A stretch of DNA of 64,000 nt from Enterobacter cloacae (GTDB lineage: Bacteria; Pseudomonadota; Gammaproteobacteria; Enterobacterales; Enterobacteriaceae). Below are positions 21,053-32,167 of the stretch, one piece after another (within the stretch, counting starts at the first letter, position 1; the number at the start of each line of letters is the position of its first letter). The stretch lies in NCBI GenBank assembly GCA_014169315.1, contig AP022133.1, forward strand, positions 1,674,001 to 1,738,000, in the 5' to 3' direction. The position numbers and the translations under genes are program-made. Under the pieces are notes generated by a model. The model was given only the letters and a program-made list of their open reading frames with translations. It ran no database searches and was not told where the DNA came from.

Positions 21053-21619
21053 TTATGCTCCAGAGTCAACTGACGAACGGCCAAGCATGCGCCTGAGCGT
21101 ATTGTCTTTATCGATAAAATGGTGTTTAAGGGCGGCAAGCCCGTGCAGCACGGAAAGGATCACCACGCTCCACGCCAGCCAGAGATGAATAACGCCCGCA
21201 GTGTCAGCCTGAGAACCCGCATCGGTAAACGTTGCCGGAACGTCAAAAAAGCCAAATACGCTAACGGGTTTACCGTCTGCCGTTGAAATAAGATAGCCGC
21301 TAATCAGAATAGCGAAGAGCAGAGTGTAGAGTGCAATATGGGCTGCCGTTGCGCTGACGCGGGTCAATTTACTGTGGGTTTTCGGCGCGGCGGGCGGTGG
21401 GGACAGATGTCGCCAGATCACACGAATGACCAGCCCCATCATCAGCAGAACCCCAATACTCTTATGTAATTCAGGTGCCTGGTGATACCAGCCATCATAA
21501 TAACTGAGCGTCACCATCCAGAGTCCAAGCCCGAACATAGCATAAACGGCGAGGGCAAATATCCAGTGCAGGCACATGGATATTATCCCGTAGCGCTGGG
21601 GGGAGTTACGCAATTGCAT
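21053..21619 (-). CDS. yceJ: Cytochrome b561-family protein YceJ
   Basis: Four-segment di-heme membrane cytochrome of 188 residues, same length as E. coli YceJ. Histidines expected to ligate haem lie in [28 protein letters not shown] and [18 protein letters not shown]. Probably passes electrons between the quinone pool and periplasmic partners; the partner YceI is encoded 2 bp downstream. The ATG at 21619 gives [11 protein letters not shown], aligned with E. coli; an ATG four codons earlier (21631) is possible and no ribosome site is strong. Confidence 0.92.
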   Translation of the reverse strand: MQLRNSPQRYGIISMCLHWIFALAVYAMFGLGLWMVTLSYYDGWYHQAPELHKSIGVLLMMGLVIRVIWRHLSPPPAAPKTHSKLTRVSATAAHIALYTLLFAILISGYLISTADGKPVSVFGFFDVPATFTDAGSQADTAGVIHLWLAWSVVILSVLHGLAALKHHFIDKDNTLRRMLGRSSVDSGA

Positions 21620-21798
21620 AAGGAGTACCATTCAAAAAAACAGAATAATAAAAATGAACGGGAAGAGGAAATATTGCAACTGAAATAAATGAATAATCAT
21701 TTTTATTTTTCTTATTTCAGCTATTTTGAAAGTGATCCGGAAATGTAATTCAATGGCTTCAAGCGAGGCAGGGTGAATGGCTTATATGATGAAGTGAT

Positions 21799-21827
21799 GT
21801 TATTCAATAAACATAAAGTAACGTCAA
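21799..21827 (-). promoter_or_regulatory. Candidate yceJI promoter
   Basis: On the minus strand TTGACG (21822-21827) and AATAAC (21799-21804) are 17 bp apart, in an AT-rich 400-bp gap between solA and yceJ. No other gene or element is convincing in 21620-22019. Confidence 0.4.
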
Positions 21828-22019
21828 TAATTGTAAGTTATTCTTTTCAGTAAAATACAATGTAAATAAAATCGATGATGGCCAGTACTGACCACAATAA
21901 AATATAGAGCATGAAATGCTCGCGAATATTGTTGATAAGAAAGCTCACGATCTTGTGCATCATTCCCCGCGAAAATGTGTGAAGAAAACGGACCCCGGAC
22001 ACCCGGAGCCCGTGGAGGA

Positions 22020-23138
22020 TTATCCGTTAAAACGCGACAGCGAGAAGGGCGTCAGATCAAACTGTGGCGTTATCCCCTGGGCAAACTGCGCGGCGATTTC
22101 GCCCAGAACGGAGGCAAACTTAAAGCCGTGGCCGCTTAGCCCGGTAATCAGCAACGTATTGTCATGCCCGGGCAGGGTGTCGATGATAAAGTCTTCATCA
22201 GGCGTGTTGTCGTAGGTGCATGCTGCACCATAGAGTAAGCCACCAATGCCCGGCAGAATATTGCGCAGAAAAGTAAAGGCTTCTGAACCATCCTGAGGGT
22301 ATGCGCCAAACGGTTTACGCTCTTCTGGCGAGGAGATGATCTGCCCGCCGTTATGTTTCCCGATTTTGAGCGCGTCTTTTTCCGACGGGAAACCATAGAA
22401 CTGATCGCCATTGGGCAATTCGCCGGTGAACGCCGGGAATTTGTTCTGGCTGCTGTAACGACCATCCGACTGGAACCAGGAGAAGACCTTGCGCACCGAT
22501 TGAACGGGCAGGTCTGGCAGCAGTCTGGTGACCCAGGTCCCCGCGCTAATCAACAGACGGGAGGCCGAATATTCCCCATCCTGGGTGGTCATTGTGACAC
22601 CGTCAGCATGATGCGTGATGGCGTCCACCGGGCAGTTGAAGAGCTGCGCGCAGCCTGCTTTCGCGGCAAGATCCACCCAGGTTTTAATGGCGGTTTCGCA
22701 ATGCAGGACGCCAGAGTTGGCTTCAAACAGCCCGATATAATCGTCCGGAACGGAAATCTCTGGCCAGCGTTTCATGATGGCCGGGGCGTCCATCCGCTCC
22801 ACATCGAGGTGAAATGCGTTTGCACTGTGTTCGACCGTCGCGAGAAACGCCGAACTGGCCGGGCCGAGGTTGATAACCCCTGTGCGATCGAAAATACGTT
22901 CTTCGGTCAGTTTTGCCAGCTCATCCCACAGCGTCTGAGCGCGGAGCACCAGCGGGACATAGCGTTCACCTTCGCCATAAGCATGACGAATGAGCCGGGT
23001 ATCACCATGATGGCTGCCTTCCGAATGCGGGGGAAGGTGGGCATCAATCATCAGGACGTTCAGCCCTGCCTGTGTCGCGTAATAGCCTGCAGCAGAGCCA
23101 ACGGAGCCGCTACCAATAATGATTAAATCGTATTTCAT
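22020..23138 (-). CDS. solA: N-methyl-L-tryptophan oxidase SolA
   Basis: Flavoprotein of 372 residues, same length as E. coli SolA, of the monomeric sarcosine oxidase family. It oxidatively demethylates N-methyl-tryptophan, producing tryptophan, formaldehyde and peroxide. The FAD-binding [17 protein letters not shown] is at 9-25, and the cysteine that carries covalent FAD lies in YGAACTYDN near residue 308. The GLSGHGFKF segment is also conserved. It is single, upstream of yceJI on the same strand but separated by about 400 bp. Confidence 0.95.
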   Translation of the reverse strand: MKYDLIIIGSGSVGSAAGYYATQAGLNVLMIDAHLPPHSEGSHHGDTRLIRHAYGEGERYVPLVLRAQTLWDELAKLTEERIFDRTGVINLGPASSAFLATVEHSANAFHLDVERMDAPAIMKRWPEISVPDDYIGLFEANSGVLHCETAIKTWVDLAAKAGCAQLFNCPVDAITHHADGVTMTTQDGEYSASRLLISAGTWVTRLLPDLPVQSVRKVFSWFQSDGRYSSQNKFPAFTGELPNGDQFYGFPSEKDALKIGKHNGGQIISSPEERKPFGAYPQDGSEAFTFLRNILPGIGGLLYGAACTYDNTPDEDFIIDTLPGHDNTLLITGLSGHGFKFASVLGEIAAQFAQGITPQFDLTPFSLSRFNG

Positions 23139-23202
23139 GGGGATCTCTTAACTAACGCTTTGTTAGCAGAGTAATTAACATCGGGGGGTTATACAAGGGA
23201 GA

Positions 23203-23229
23203 AATAAATAAGGCACCCCGAGGGTGCCT
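23203..23229 (-). terminator. Terminator after bssS
   Basis: On the minus strand AGGCACCC-TCG-GGGTGCCT is a perfect 8-bp stem followed by TATTTATTTC. Confidence 0.75.
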
Positions 23230-23252
23230 GTTGAGTGACAGTTGGCATAAGA

Positions 23253-23507
23253 TTAATGCCGTTTATACTCATTTTCCTGGTAGTCGCCAGATTCTATTTT
23301 TGCGATGCCTGCTTCTAAAATAGAAATAAACTGACGTGCGACGTCTGTTGTAAGCCACAGCGTCTGTCCAACTTCCGCTTCTTCACGGTTTAGTTGATTC
23401 GGGGTCTGGTAGTGCAAACGCAGCATCAGTGCATCGTAGCTGTCTACGGTACTGATATCCCAGCCAACAAGTGGGTGGGTCTGGATGACTTCACTATTCT
23501 TTTCCAT
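23253..23507 (-). CDS. bssS: Biofilm regulator BssS
   Basis: Protein of 84 residues, same length as E. coli BssS (YceP), reported to affect biofilm formation through indole and AI-2 signalling. The sequence MEKNSEVIQTHPLVGWDIST through VGQTLWLTTDVARQFISILEAGIAKIESG is nearly identical; only the middle and the C-terminus vary. No domain of known activity. Start follows AAGGGGG. Confidence 0.93.
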   Translation of the reverse strand: MEKNSEVIQTHPLVGWDISTVDSYDALMLRLHYQTPNQLNREEAEVGQTLWLTTDVARQFISILEAGIAKIESGDYQENEYKRH

Positions 23508-23730
23508 TATAACCCCCTTAATACGTGTTAGAAGACAACGACTTTGAGGTTCAATGCATGTTTTTCTGAAAGCTTTTTCAGTATATCAATAAATAAGGGT
23601 TCTGAAGGGAAAAATAAATAGCTGGCAACACATTTTTCTGCGCTTTAGGATTGTTCGAACAATAAAACACCATCTTGCTCACGATTTTTAAGAAGATGCT
23701 GAATTAAATTGAACTTTCTGGGAACAGAGC

Positions 23731-23760
23731 AAAAAAAAGCCGGGGCGACCCGGCAAAAAA
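23731..23760 (-). terminator. Terminator after dinI
   Basis: On the minus strand GCCGGG-TCGC-CCCGGC is followed by TTTTTTTT; A/T runs on both sides make it strong. Confidence 0.9.
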
Positions 23761-23779
23761 CACAATGAGGGAGCAAAAT

Positions 23780-24025
23780 TTAATCGGTAATGAACCAGTC
23801 TTCGGCGCTTTCCCACGTTTCTTGCAGGATTTCGCTGATACGATCTTTATCTTCTTTTGCACCGCCGATGACGGAGAGGTTGTTCGCCGTCGCATAACGC
23901 ACCGTTACGGCACCTTCGTTTTCCGGGAAAGTATTGTTAATGCGGCGAGAAAGTTCGCCCGCCAGCGCATCAAGTGCGCCGGCAGGCAGGACGGTTGTTT
24001 TGGCTATGGTGACTTCAATACGCAT
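23780..24025 (-). CDS. dinI: DNA-damage-inducible protein DinI
   Basis: Protein of 81 residues, same length as E. coli DinI, which binds RecA filaments, stabilises them at low ratio and limits UmuD cleavage. The fold MRIEVTIAK (beta), LPAGALDALAGELSRRINN (helix) and the acidic C-terminal helix ISEILQETWESAEDWF, which mimics DNA at the RecA site, are present. SOS control is supported by a LexA box 20 bp upstream. The ATG at 24025 gives the E. coli length; a longer frame continues through the operator. Confidence 0.96.
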   Translation of the reverse strand: MRIEVTIAKTTVLPAGALDALAGELSRRINNTFPENEGAVTVRYATANNLSVIGGAKEDKDRISEILQETWESAEDWFITD

Positions 24026-24044
24026 AAATGCCCCCTGTGTAATA

Positions 24045-24064
24045 TACTGTGTATTTATACAGGT
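24045..24064 (-). promoter_or_regulatory. LexA box of dinI
   Basis: CTGT-GTATTTAT-ACAG (24047-24062) matches CTGT-N8-ACAG exactly and sits in the dinI promoter. Confidence 0.9.
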
Positions 24065-24099
24065 ATATTGCTGATTTGACAACAAGGGGCGTTGATTTT

Positions 24100-25146
24100 T
24101 TAGCGTTTTACCGTCCAGTTTACGGTTTCACCCGCCAGGAATGGGATCAGCGTGTCATCCGTCAGCGGAATAGATCCATCCACCTGATGCGCTTTGCGCT
24201 CCAGCTCAATAAAGGTGTCATTGACGGGCAGCCCGTAGAAACGCGGGCCATTAAGGGAGCAGAACGCCTCGAAATGCTGCAGCGCATTCATCTCTTCAAA
24301 CACGGTTGCGTAGCTTGCAAGAGCGGTCGGCGCGTTGAAACACCCTGCACAACCACAGCTTGCTTCTTTGCGATGGCGCGCGTGAGGCGCGGAGTCTGTA
24401 CCCAGGAATGCACGGGAGAAGCCGCTGGCAACCAGCTCGCGCAGGGCCTGCTGGTGGACGTTGCGTTTGAGGATTGGCAGGCAATACAGGTGAGGGCGCA
24501 CGCCGCCCACCAGCATGTGGTTGCGGTTAAACATCAGATGCTGAGGGGTGATGGTGGCCGCAATAAGTTCGTTACCCTCGCGGACATATTCCGCCGCATC
24601 TTTGGTGGTGATATGTTCAAATACCACTTTCAGCGCAGGAAGACGCTGACGCAGCGGCTCCATCACGGTATCGATAAACCGGGCTTCACGATCGAAGATA
24701 TCAATCTCAGCGTGCGTCACTTCACCGTGTACCAGCAGCGGCATGCCCAGTTTTTGCATGCGTTCCAGAACCGGCATGATGGCATCAATGCTGGTGACGC
24801 CGTGGCTGGAGTTGGTGGTGGCATTGGCCGGGTAAAGTTTGGCGGCGGTGAACACGCCTTCGTTAAACCCACGCTCCACTTCATTCGGGTCGAGTGAATC
24901 GGTCAGGTAGCAGGTCATCAGCGGGGTGAAATCATGTCCCGCCGGAACCGCATCAAGAATACGCTGGCGATAAGCGATAGCGGCATCAACGGTGGTGACG
25001 GGTGGAGCCAGGTTAGGCATGACAATCGCACGGCCATAAATTTCGCTGGTATACGGCACAACGGTTTTCAGCATATCGCCATCGCGCAGATGGATATGCC
25101 AGTCGTCAGGGCGGCGGATTTTAAGAACCTGGGATTGTGCAGTCAT
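24100..25146 (-). CDS. pyrC: Dihydroorotase PyrC
   Basis: Type II dihydroorotase of 348 residues, same length as E. coli, third step of pyrimidine synthesis (N-carbamoyl-aspartate to dihydroorotate). Zinc ligands His17 and His19 ([11 protein letters not shown]), the carboxylated Lys in [12 protein letters not shown] near 103, His in LVHGEVTH near 140, His in VFEHITT near 178, and the catalytic Asp in FLGTDSAPH near 251 are all visible. The leader shows the pairing needed for CTP-responsive start-site control, and a PurR-type box overlaps the promoter. Confidence 0.97.
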   Translation of the reverse strand: MTAQSQVLKIRRPDDWHIHLRDGDMLKTVVPYTSEIYGRAIVMPNLAPPVTTVDAAIAYRQRILDAVPAGHDFTPLMTCYLTDSLDPNEVERGFNEGVFTAAKLYPANATTNSSHGVTSIDAIMPVLERMQKLGMPLLVHGEVTHAEIDIFDREARFIDTVMEPLRQRLPALKVVFEHITTKDAAEYVREGNELIAATITPQHLMFNRNHMLVGGVRPHLYCLPILKRNVHQQALRELVASGFSRAFLGTDSAPHARHRKEASCGCAGCFNAPTALASYATVFEEMNALQHFEAFCSLNGPRFYGLPVNDTFIELERKAHQVDGSIPLTDDTLIPFLAGETVNWTVKR

Positions 25147-25152
25147 GGAAGC

Positions 25153-25198
25153 TCCGGCTTGTCAGGGATCAGTCATTAGGATGGCTGTTTTTGCCGGA
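25153..25198 (-). promoter_or_regulatory. pyrC leader hairpin for start-site switching
   Basis: On the mRNA strand UCCGGC (25193-25198), at the predicted 5' end, can pair with GCCGGA (25153-25158), which contains part of the Shine-Dalgarno 7 bp before the ATG. In E. coli and Salmonella, initiation at an upstream C under high CTP completes such a hairpin and blocks translation. Confidence 0.7.
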
Positions 25199-25210
25199 CA
25201 CAAATCATAA

Positions 25211-25226
25211 GCGGAAACGTTTTCCT
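25211..25226 (-). promoter_or_regulatory. PurR-type operator of pyrC
   Basis: GCGGAAACGTTTTCCT resembles the PUR box (ACGCAAACGTTTGCGT), with the central AAACGTTT intact. It lies between candidate -35 and -10 (TATGAT, minus strand) elements, as in E. coli pyrC. Confidence 0.65.
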
Positions 25227-25242
25227 TTGCACACTTTTCCGT

Positions 25243-25268
25243 AAAAAAAAGGGCGCTTCTGCGCCCTT
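25243..25268 (-). terminator. Terminator after yceB
   Basis: On the minus strand GGGCGC-AGAA-GCGCCC is followed by eight T. Confidence 0.9.
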
Positions 25269-25272
25269 CAGG

Positions 25273-25833
25273 TTAATCGGTGAAAGGAATGATAATTTCG
25301 CCCGGTTTCACCTCGATCCCTTTTGCATATTTCTTCGCGAGCGCTTCGCCCTTGCTCTTGTCTTCACTTAAGACATACGCCGGTTGCTGGTTAAAATAGC
25401 TGCTCAGCGACTGGTTCAGATAGGGCATCAGGGTTTGCAGGACCGGTTTCATCTTGTCTGGAGTAACCACGGCGTCGACCACTTCCATCTCCTGCAGGTA
25501 AATGGCCCCTTTTTCTTTATTGAAGACCGGCAGTGCCTTGAGCTTCAGCTTAATGTTTGCTTTCTGGTTGCCGAATAACGATGTCATATCCAGGTTCGCA
25601 TCCCCGGAAAGGGTGACTTTATTGGGCTCTTCACGCCCAATCTGACTGGTGAGATTGCTGAGGACGATATGCGCATCGGCAAGCCCCGGCACGCCAATGT
25701 CTTTGGAAAAGTTGTTGTGTTTTTCCAGCGCCTGATTAATTTCCTGTTCACTGACAGTGTATTGCGTAAGCTGGTTACAGCCTACCAGCAGACCACTGAT
25801 GACTAATGCAGCAGCAATGACAATCTTCTTCAT
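25273..25833 (-). CDS. yceB: DUF1439 lipoprotein YceB
   Basis: Predicted lipoprotein of 186 residues, same length as E. coli YceB. Signal peptide with lipobox LLVGC (Cys19), then NQLTQYTVSEQEINQALEKHNNFSKDIGVPG and a C-terminus GIEVKPGEIIIPFTD. The fold in this family is a lipid-binding-like tubular domain; the role is not established. In E. coli grxB lies next, but here mdtH follows after 124 bp. Confidence 0.92.
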   Translation of the reverse strand: MKKIVIAAALVISGLLVGCNQLTQYTVSEQEINQALEKHNNFSKDIGVPGLADAHIVLSNLTSQIGREEPNKVTLSGDANLDMTSLFGNQKANIKLKLKALPVFNKEKGAIYLQEMEVVDAVVTPDKMKPVLQTLMPYLNQSLSSYFNQQPAYVLSEDKSKGEALAKKYAKGIEVKPGEIIIPFTD

Positions 25834-25957
25834 GGTGTTCCTCAACGAAAAATCGGCGCTTCTGTCCTGAAGCGTCAGTATGTCAGTGTGAAATAGCAGA
25901 AACTAGCAGAAAAAACTGAGAATAAAGGCGGAACAGGGATCCCGCCAGAGAGAAGGG

Positions 25958-27166
25958 CTACGCGCCAGGTTCGAACATTCCGCTGGTGCTGCGTTTCTGG
26001 CTGAACTGCCACCACAGGGCCAGCAGCGTCATAATGCCTACCGCGCCAAGCATCATCCACGGGAGCTCCGGCTGATTCAGCGCTTTGCCGGCGTCGAACA
26101 GCCAGCCGCCTCCGGCATAGCCTAATGCACCGCCAAAGGCCAGACCCAGCCGACTGAACCCCATATAGCTGCCACGGGCGCGGGCATCTGCCAGCGAGGC
26201 GCTCAGCGTTTCACGGGCGGGTTCAGCGATAATGGAGCCGATATAAAAGGTGCAAATTAGCGTAAACAGTTGCTGAAGTGTACTCACCATACCGACCGGC
26301 ACCATGCTCAGCGTCATCAGCAAAAGCCCTGCCATCAGACGATGTTCAAGGCGAAAACGCCGTTCGCTCCAGCGGGCAATCGGATACAGCAGCGTCAATG
26401 AAAGACAGGCTTCAATGGCGTACATCCATTTGACGGCCGCAGGCGTACCAGCGATGTCGTTAACCATGATCGGTAACATCAGCATGACCTGCACGGCCAG
26501 CATGTAGTAGCCCGTCAGGGTCAACACGTAGGTGACGAAACGTTTGTCGCGCAGAACGCGGCCAAGACCTTCGCGCACCGGTGCTTTAACTGTCGACAGC
26601 TTCCAGGCGGGCAGAAACAGCCCATTAAACAGGGCGCACAGAATAAAGAGTACCGCCCCGGCTGCGCAGACCAGACGGAAGTCGTACTGCAGCAACCAGC
26701 TTCCCAGCAGTGCGCCAACAACTGCCCCGGCGCTGTCCTGCATCATCAGAATCGAGAAGAAGCGGCCCCGCTGCCGCGGATGAATTAATTTCACCACCAG
26801 CGCGGTACGCGGCGGATCAAACAGGGTGCCGCCAATACCGGAGAGGAAGCAGGAGAACCACAGTAGCCAGGGATCATGGGCGATTGCCATTGTGGCAAAG
26901 CCTGCTGCGCGTAACAGCATGCCGGTGACGATCATCGGTTTTGCGCCAAAGCGGTCAGCAATGGCCCCGCCAAAGACGCCCAGGCCTTGCTGGACAAACT
27001 GGCGTAATCCCAGCGCGATACCGACCATTAATGCTGCCCAGCCCATTTGATCGACAAAGCGGATCGAGATGAGAGGAAACACAACAAAAAAGCCGAGCAC
27101 GACCAGCATGTTATCGACCAGCAGGAAATATTTACCCAGGCTCCTGGCCTGTGATACGCGGGACAT
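25958..27166 (-). CDS. mdtH: MFS multidrug efflux protein MdtH
   Basis: Twelve-segment major facilitator of 402 residues, same length as E. coli MdtH, which gives quinolone tolerance when overexpressed. Signature [18 protein letters not shown] lies in the loop after segment 2. The start [20 protein letters not shown] follows GGAGGGGAA; the open frame continues 41 codons upstream without family similarity, so I used 27166. Divergent from rimJ. Confidence 0.93.
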   Translation of the reverse strand: MSRVSQARSLGKYFLLVDNMLVVLGFFVVFPLISIRFVDQMGWAALMVGIALGLRQFVQQGLGVFGGAIADRFGAKPMIVTGMLLRAAGFATMAIAHDPWLLWFSCFLSGIGGTLFDPPRTALVVKLIHPRQRGRFFSILMMQDSAGAVVGALLGSWLLQYDFRLVCAAGAVLFILCALFNGLFLPAWKLSTVKAPVREGLGRVLRDKRFVTYVLTLTGYYMLAVQVMLMLPIMVNDIAGTPAAVKWMYAIEACLSLTLLYPIARWSERRFRLEHRLMAGLLLMTLSMVPVGMVSTLQQLFTLICTFYIGSIIAEPARETLSASLADARARGSYMGFSRLGLAFGGALGYAGGGWLFDAGKALNQPELPWMMLGAVGIMTLLALWWQFSQKRSTSGMFEPGA

Positions 27167-27319
27167 TTCCCCTCCAGGGAAAAGAGACGGTGAGCACGCT
27201 AACATTCTGCGATGTCGCCATGTTTTTTCCCACCCCCGACTACGACAATATTTTTTTATCAAAAGAGTGCTTTGATAGAGAGTTCTCATCGAAAAATGTG
27301 AAAATGGTATGTCACTGTT

Positions 27320-27348
27320 TTCACAGACGGCGCAGGCGCAGGTATAGT
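27320..27348 (+). promoter_or_regulatory. Candidate rimJ promoter
   Basis: TTCACA (27320-27325) and TATAGT (27343-27348) are 17 bp apart, about 45 bp before the rimJ start. Confidence 0.45.
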
Positions 27349-27392
27349 AAAGCTAATGGGCAGAGCAGAAGTGACGGGAAGGAGTGGTATCA

Positions 27393-27977
27393 ATGTTTGG
27401 CTATCGTAGTAATGTGCCAAAAGTGCGTCTGACAACGGACAGGCTGGTCGTTCGTCTGGTGCATGAGCGTGATGCCTGGCGTCTGGCGGATTATTACGCC
27501 GAGAATCGCCAGTTTTTAAAACCCTGGGAACCCGTTCGGGATGAGAGCCATTGCTACCCCTCCGGCTGGCAGGCGCGCCTCAGCATGATTACGGAATTTC
27601 ATAAACAGGGCAGCGCCTTCTACTTTGCGCTGCTGGATCCGGATGAAAAAGAGATCATCGGCATTGCCAATTTTTCAAACGTGGTGCGCGGGTCGTTTCA
27701 CGCCTGTTATCTCGGCTATTCCATCGGTCAGAAATGGCAGGGGCAGGGGATGATGTACGAGGCGTTAACGGTGGCGATCCGCTACATGCAACGCACGCAA
27801 CATATCCATCGCATTATGGCGAACTACATGCCGCATAATCAGCGCAGCGGTAATTTGCTGGCGCGTTTAGGGTTTGAGAAAGAGGGCTACGCCAAAGACT
27901 ATCTGCTTATTGATGGGGAATGGCGAGACCACGTGCTCACGGCATTAACCACCCAGGACTGGAGTGCAGGTCGCTAA
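27393..27977 (+). CDS. rimJ: Ribosomal protein S5 N-alanine acetyltransferase RimJ
   Basis: GNAT-family acetyltransferase of 194 residues, same length as E. coli RimJ, which acetylates the N-terminal alanine of S5 and assists 30S assembly. The acetyl-CoA loop [13 protein letters not shown] and the downstream [25 protein letters not shown] block are visible. I used the ATG giving [11 protein letters not shown] after GGAAGGAG; the frame extends three codons to a GTG. It begins an operon with yceH and mviM. Confidence 0.95.
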   Translation: MFGYRSNVPKVRLTTDRLVVRLVHERDAWRLADYYAENRQFLKPWEPVRDESHCYPSGWQARLSMITEFHKQGSAFYFALLDPDEKEIIGIANFSNVVRGSFHACYLGYSIGQKWQGQGMMYEALTVAIRYMQRTQHIHRIMANYMPHNQRSGNLLARLGFEKEGYAKDYLLIDGEWRDHVLTALTTQDWSAGR

Positions 27978-27986
27978 GGAGAAAAA

Positions 27987-28637
27987 ATGAAATATCAGTT
28001 AAGCGGTACAGAAGCGCGCGTTATCGGGTGCTTGCTTGAAAAACAGGTCACCACCCCGGAGCAGTATCCGCTCTCTGTGAATGCCGTGACGATGGCCTGC
28101 AATCAAAAGACCAACCGTGAGCCGGTGATGAACCTCGGTGAGCATGACGTGCAGGACATTCTGGATGAACTGGTTAAACGTCACTATCTGCGCACCGTCA
28201 GTGGTTTCGGTAACCGTGTGACCAAATATGAGCAGCGTTTCTGTAATTCCGAATTTGGTGATTTGAAGCTAAGTCAGGCGGAAGTGGCGGTGATCACCAC
28301 CCTGCTGCTACGCGGGGCGCAAACGCCGGGCGAGCTGCGCACGCGCGCTTCCCGAATGCATGAATTCAGCGATATGCAGGAAGTCGAACAAACCCTGGAA
28401 GGGCTTGCCACCCGCGATGATGGCCCTTATGTGGTACGTCTGGCGCGCGAGCCGGGTAAACGTGAAAGCCGCTATATGCACCTGTTCTGCGGTGAGGTAG
28501 AGGCCTCAACAATGGCAACAGAAGCTGGATCCGCAGTCGTCAATGATAGCCTGACGGCGCGTGTGGAGGCGCTGGAAGACGAGGTCGCCGGGCTGAAACA
28601 GCGTCTGGATGCATTGCTGGCACATTTAGGAGATTGA
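27987..28637 (+). CDS. yceH: DUF480 winged-helix protein YceH
   Basis: Protein of 216 residues (E. coli 215) with two winged-helix-like domains and a C-terminal coiled coil ([23 protein letters not shown]). It starts 9 bp after rimJ behind AAGGAG and its stop overlaps the mviM start (TGATG). Function unknown; the fold suggests DNA or protein binding. Confidence 0.92.
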   Translation: MKYQLSGTEARVIGCLLEKQVTTPEQYPLSVNAVTMACNQKTNREPVMNLGEHDVQDILDELVKRHYLRTVSGFGNRVTKYEQRFCNSEFGDLKLSQAEVAVITTLLLRGAQTPGELRTRASRMHEFSDMQEVEQTLEGLATRDDGPYVVRLAREPGKRESRYMHLFCGEVEASTMATEAGSAVVNDSLTARVEALEDEVAGLKQRLDALLAHLGD

Positions 28638-29563
28638 TGGTGAAAAAATTACGTGTGGGCGTGGTGGGGTTGGGTGGTATTGCGCAAAAAGCCTGGCTGC
28701 CTGTCCTGGGGGCCGCGTCAGACTGGACGTTACAGGGGGCGTGGTCTCCCACCCGTGAAAAGGCAGAGCGTATCTGTGAAACCTGGCGGATACCGTACGC
28801 CAGCTCGTTGCCGGCGTTAGCCTGTGAGTGTGATGTGGTGTTTGTCCATACCTCAACGGCAACCCACTATCAGGTGGTGAGTGAGCTGCTAAATGCAGGT
28901 GTTCACGTCTGCGTGGATAAGCCACTGGCGGAAAACGTGCAGGATGCAGAACGCCTGATTGAGCTGGCGGCGCGCAAAAAGCTGACGCTGATGGTGGGTT
29001 TCAACCGCCGTTTCGCGCCGCTTTATCAGCAACTGAAGGCACAGGCGGGCAATCTTGCCTCGCTGCGAATGGATAAGCACCGTACTGACAGCATCGGGCC
29101 TAACGACCTGCGCTTTACGCTTCTGGACGATTATCTGCATGTCGTGGACACGGCGCTCTGGCTTACCGGCGGTCATGCACAGCTGAAAAGCGGTACGTTG
29201 CTGACCAACGAACAGGGTGAGATGGTTTATGCCGAACACCATTTCGCCGCCGATCACCTCCAGGTGACGACCAGTATGCACCGCCGTGCTGGTAGCCAGC
29301 GAGAGTCTGTGCAGGCTGTCACGGACGGCGCGCTGTATGACCTTACCGACATGCGTGAATGGCGGGAAGAGAAGGGCAGCGGTGTGGTCACGCTTCCGGT
29401 TCCGGGCTGGCAGAGTATGCTGGAACAGCGCGGCTTCGTCGGGTGTGCGCGTCACTTTATCACTTGCGTGCAAAATCAGACGGTTCCGGAAACATCCGGC
29501 GAGCAGGCCATTATGGCGCAACGCGTTGTGGAAAGGCTCTGGCGCGATGCCATGAGTGAATAA
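28637..29563 (+). CDS. mviM: Gfo/Idh/MocA-family oxidoreductase MviM (YceM)
   Basis: Putative NAD(P)-dependent oxidoreductase of 308 residues (E. coli 307). Rossmann motif VGVVGLGGIAQKAW is at the N-terminus, and the family substrate-site motif DKPLAEN (the EKP motif, here DKP) lies near residue 95. Natural substrate unknown. Start ATG overlaps the yceH stop as TGATG, so translation is coupled. It is next to murJ, as in E. coli and Salmonella, but separated by a REP region and a terminator-like hairpin. Confidence 0.93.
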   Translation: MVKKLRVGVVGLGGIAQKAWLPVLGAASDWTLQGAWSPTREKAERICETWRIPYASSLPALACECDVVFVHTSTATHYQVVSELLNAGVHVCVDKPLAENVQDAERLIELAARKKLTLMVGFNRRFAPLYQQLKAQAGNLASLRMDKHRTDSIGPNDLRFTLLDDYLHVVDTALWLTGGHAQLKSGTLLTNEQGEMVYAEHHFAADHLQVTTSMHRRAGSQRESVQAVTDGALYDLTDMREWREEKGSGVVTLPVPGWQSMLEQRGFVGCARHFITCVQNQTVPETSGEQAIMAQRVVERLWRDAMSE

Positions 29564-29631
29564 TCCTCTGTAACATCTGTCGATAGTAATTCCCTTAAAT
29601 CGGGGTAGACTAAGCGCCGATTGTTGATTTA

Positions 29632-29699
29632 GCCGGGTGGCGCTTACGCTAACCCGGACTGCAAGTCCGTAGGCCCGCACAAGCGACGCGCCGCCGGGC
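29632..29699. repeat. REP/BIME-like palindromic cluster before murJ
   Basis: CCGGGT-GGCGCTTACGCTA-ACCCGG (29633-29657) is a REP-type hairpin. GGACT-GCA-AGTCC (29656-29668) and the inverted GC motif GCGCCGCCGGGC (29688-29699) follow. It fills most of the mviM-murJ gap. Confidence 0.65.
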
Positions 29700-29704
29700 A
29701 ATAA

Positions 29705-31291
<1,587 letters not shown>

Positions 31292-31350
31292 ACGCCAAAA
31301 GGGGAGTTCACCTGCTGGTGCTCCCCACTGCATGATTTGTCGCTTTTGCT

Positions 31351-31776
31351 TCAAATCGAAATCTTTTTCCCGCCTGTAATTCGCGCCGTGGATGTCTGAC
31401 CATCCGCGCCGTACAGTCCAGTCTCTTTATGAGGCTTTAATACCTCAAGCGCTTGCTGATTACGCACTATCTGGCCTTCAAGCAGCCAGCCGTTATGCTG
31501 GTTGAGATCGCGCAGATGCTGGGTTTTTTCTGTAATAGTCTGCCAGCGCTCAATAATTTCATCATTGGCACTGCGGTGCGGATCTTGTTCCGCGCGACGC
31601 TGCTGCTCCAGATAGTCCAGTGTCGCCAGCAGCGAACTTTTGTCTTCAGTAATGCGTTGCAACGCGCTGCCGTTGATTTGACCAGAAGACAGGTGGTGTT
31701 GTTCTGCATCCATTACCGTTTTCAGGTCATTCAGGACAACCGTCATTTGATCCAGTATTTCTGACAGTCGACTCAT
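31351..31776 (-). CDS. flgN: Flagellar export chaperone FlgN
   Basis: Cytosolic chaperone of 141 residues (E. coli 138) for the hook-filament junction proteins FlgK and FlgL. The protein is mostly helical and coiled-coil; N-terminus MSRLSEILDQMTVVLNDLKTVMDAEQHHLSSGQ and C-terminus YGADGQTSTARITGGKKISI match E. coli, the latter being the FlgK/L-binding end. Translated 4 bp after flgM in the flgAMN transcript. Confidence 0.95.
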   Translation of the reverse strand: MSRLSEILDQMTVVLNDLKTVMDAEQHHLSSGQINGSALQRITEDKSSLLATLDYLEQQRRAEQDPHRSANDEIIERWQTITEKTQHLRDLNQHNGWLLEGQIVRNQQALEVLKPHKETGLYGADGQTSTARITGGKKISI

Positions 31777-31780
31777 ACGA

Positions 31781-32074
31781 TTAGTTACTCTGTAAGAAAC
31801 TCTGCGCTTCCTGAATCAGCGCGTCAGCAATTTTGCTGGTGTCCATTTTCAGTTCACCATTACGAATCGCCGTTTTCAGCGCTTCAACACGTTCCATGTT
31901 GATATCGCTGCTGCCTGGCTGCATCAGTTTTGCCTGGGCATCGCTCAGGGTCACGCTGGTGCTGTTGGCGGTTGACGGTTTTTCCAGACGCGTTTTCTGT
32001 GGCGTAGCGTCATTCGTTTCGCGAGGTTGTACAGTGCTAACCGGCTTCAGGGCTGATGTACGATCAATGCTCAT
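31781..32074 (-). CDS. flgM: Anti-sigma-28 factor FlgM
   Basis: Protein of 97 residues, same length as E. coli FlgM, which binds FliA (sigma-28) until it is exported through the finished hook-basal body. The N-terminal half is disordered and Ser/Thr/Pro-rich; the C-terminal half carries the sigma-binding helices ([31 protein letters not shown] and the final AQSFLQSN). A sigma-28 promoter lies 61 bp upstream in addition to read-through from flgA. Confidence 0.95.
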   Translation of the reverse strand: MSIDRTSALKPVSTVQPRETNDATPQKTRLEKPSTANSTSVTLSDAQAKLMQPGSSDINMERVEALKTAIRNGELKMDTSKIADALIQEAQSFLQSN

Positions 32075-32134
32075 ATTGTGGTCCTCATCGAGGGTTCGCG
32101 GCGTTTGCGCCTGACATCATCATTAGTTGATTAT

Positions 32135-32161
32135 TTATCGGCAGCCGCCACGAAATCTTTA
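32135..32161 (-). promoter_or_regulatory. Sigma-28 promoter of flgMN
   Basis: On the minus strand TAAA-N15-GCCGATAA matches the sigma-28 consensus exactly. It sits between flgA and flgM. Confidence 0.9.
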
Positions 32162-32167
32162 AAAAGA

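Noticed and set aside
21916..22215. 99-residue frame at the 3' end of solA
   Set aside because: Overlaps solA antisense and has no start signal.
22353..24897. Long plus-strand frames opposite solA and pyrC (257 and 282 residues)
   Set aside because: Complete antisense of well-conserved enzymes; no start signals and implausible composition.
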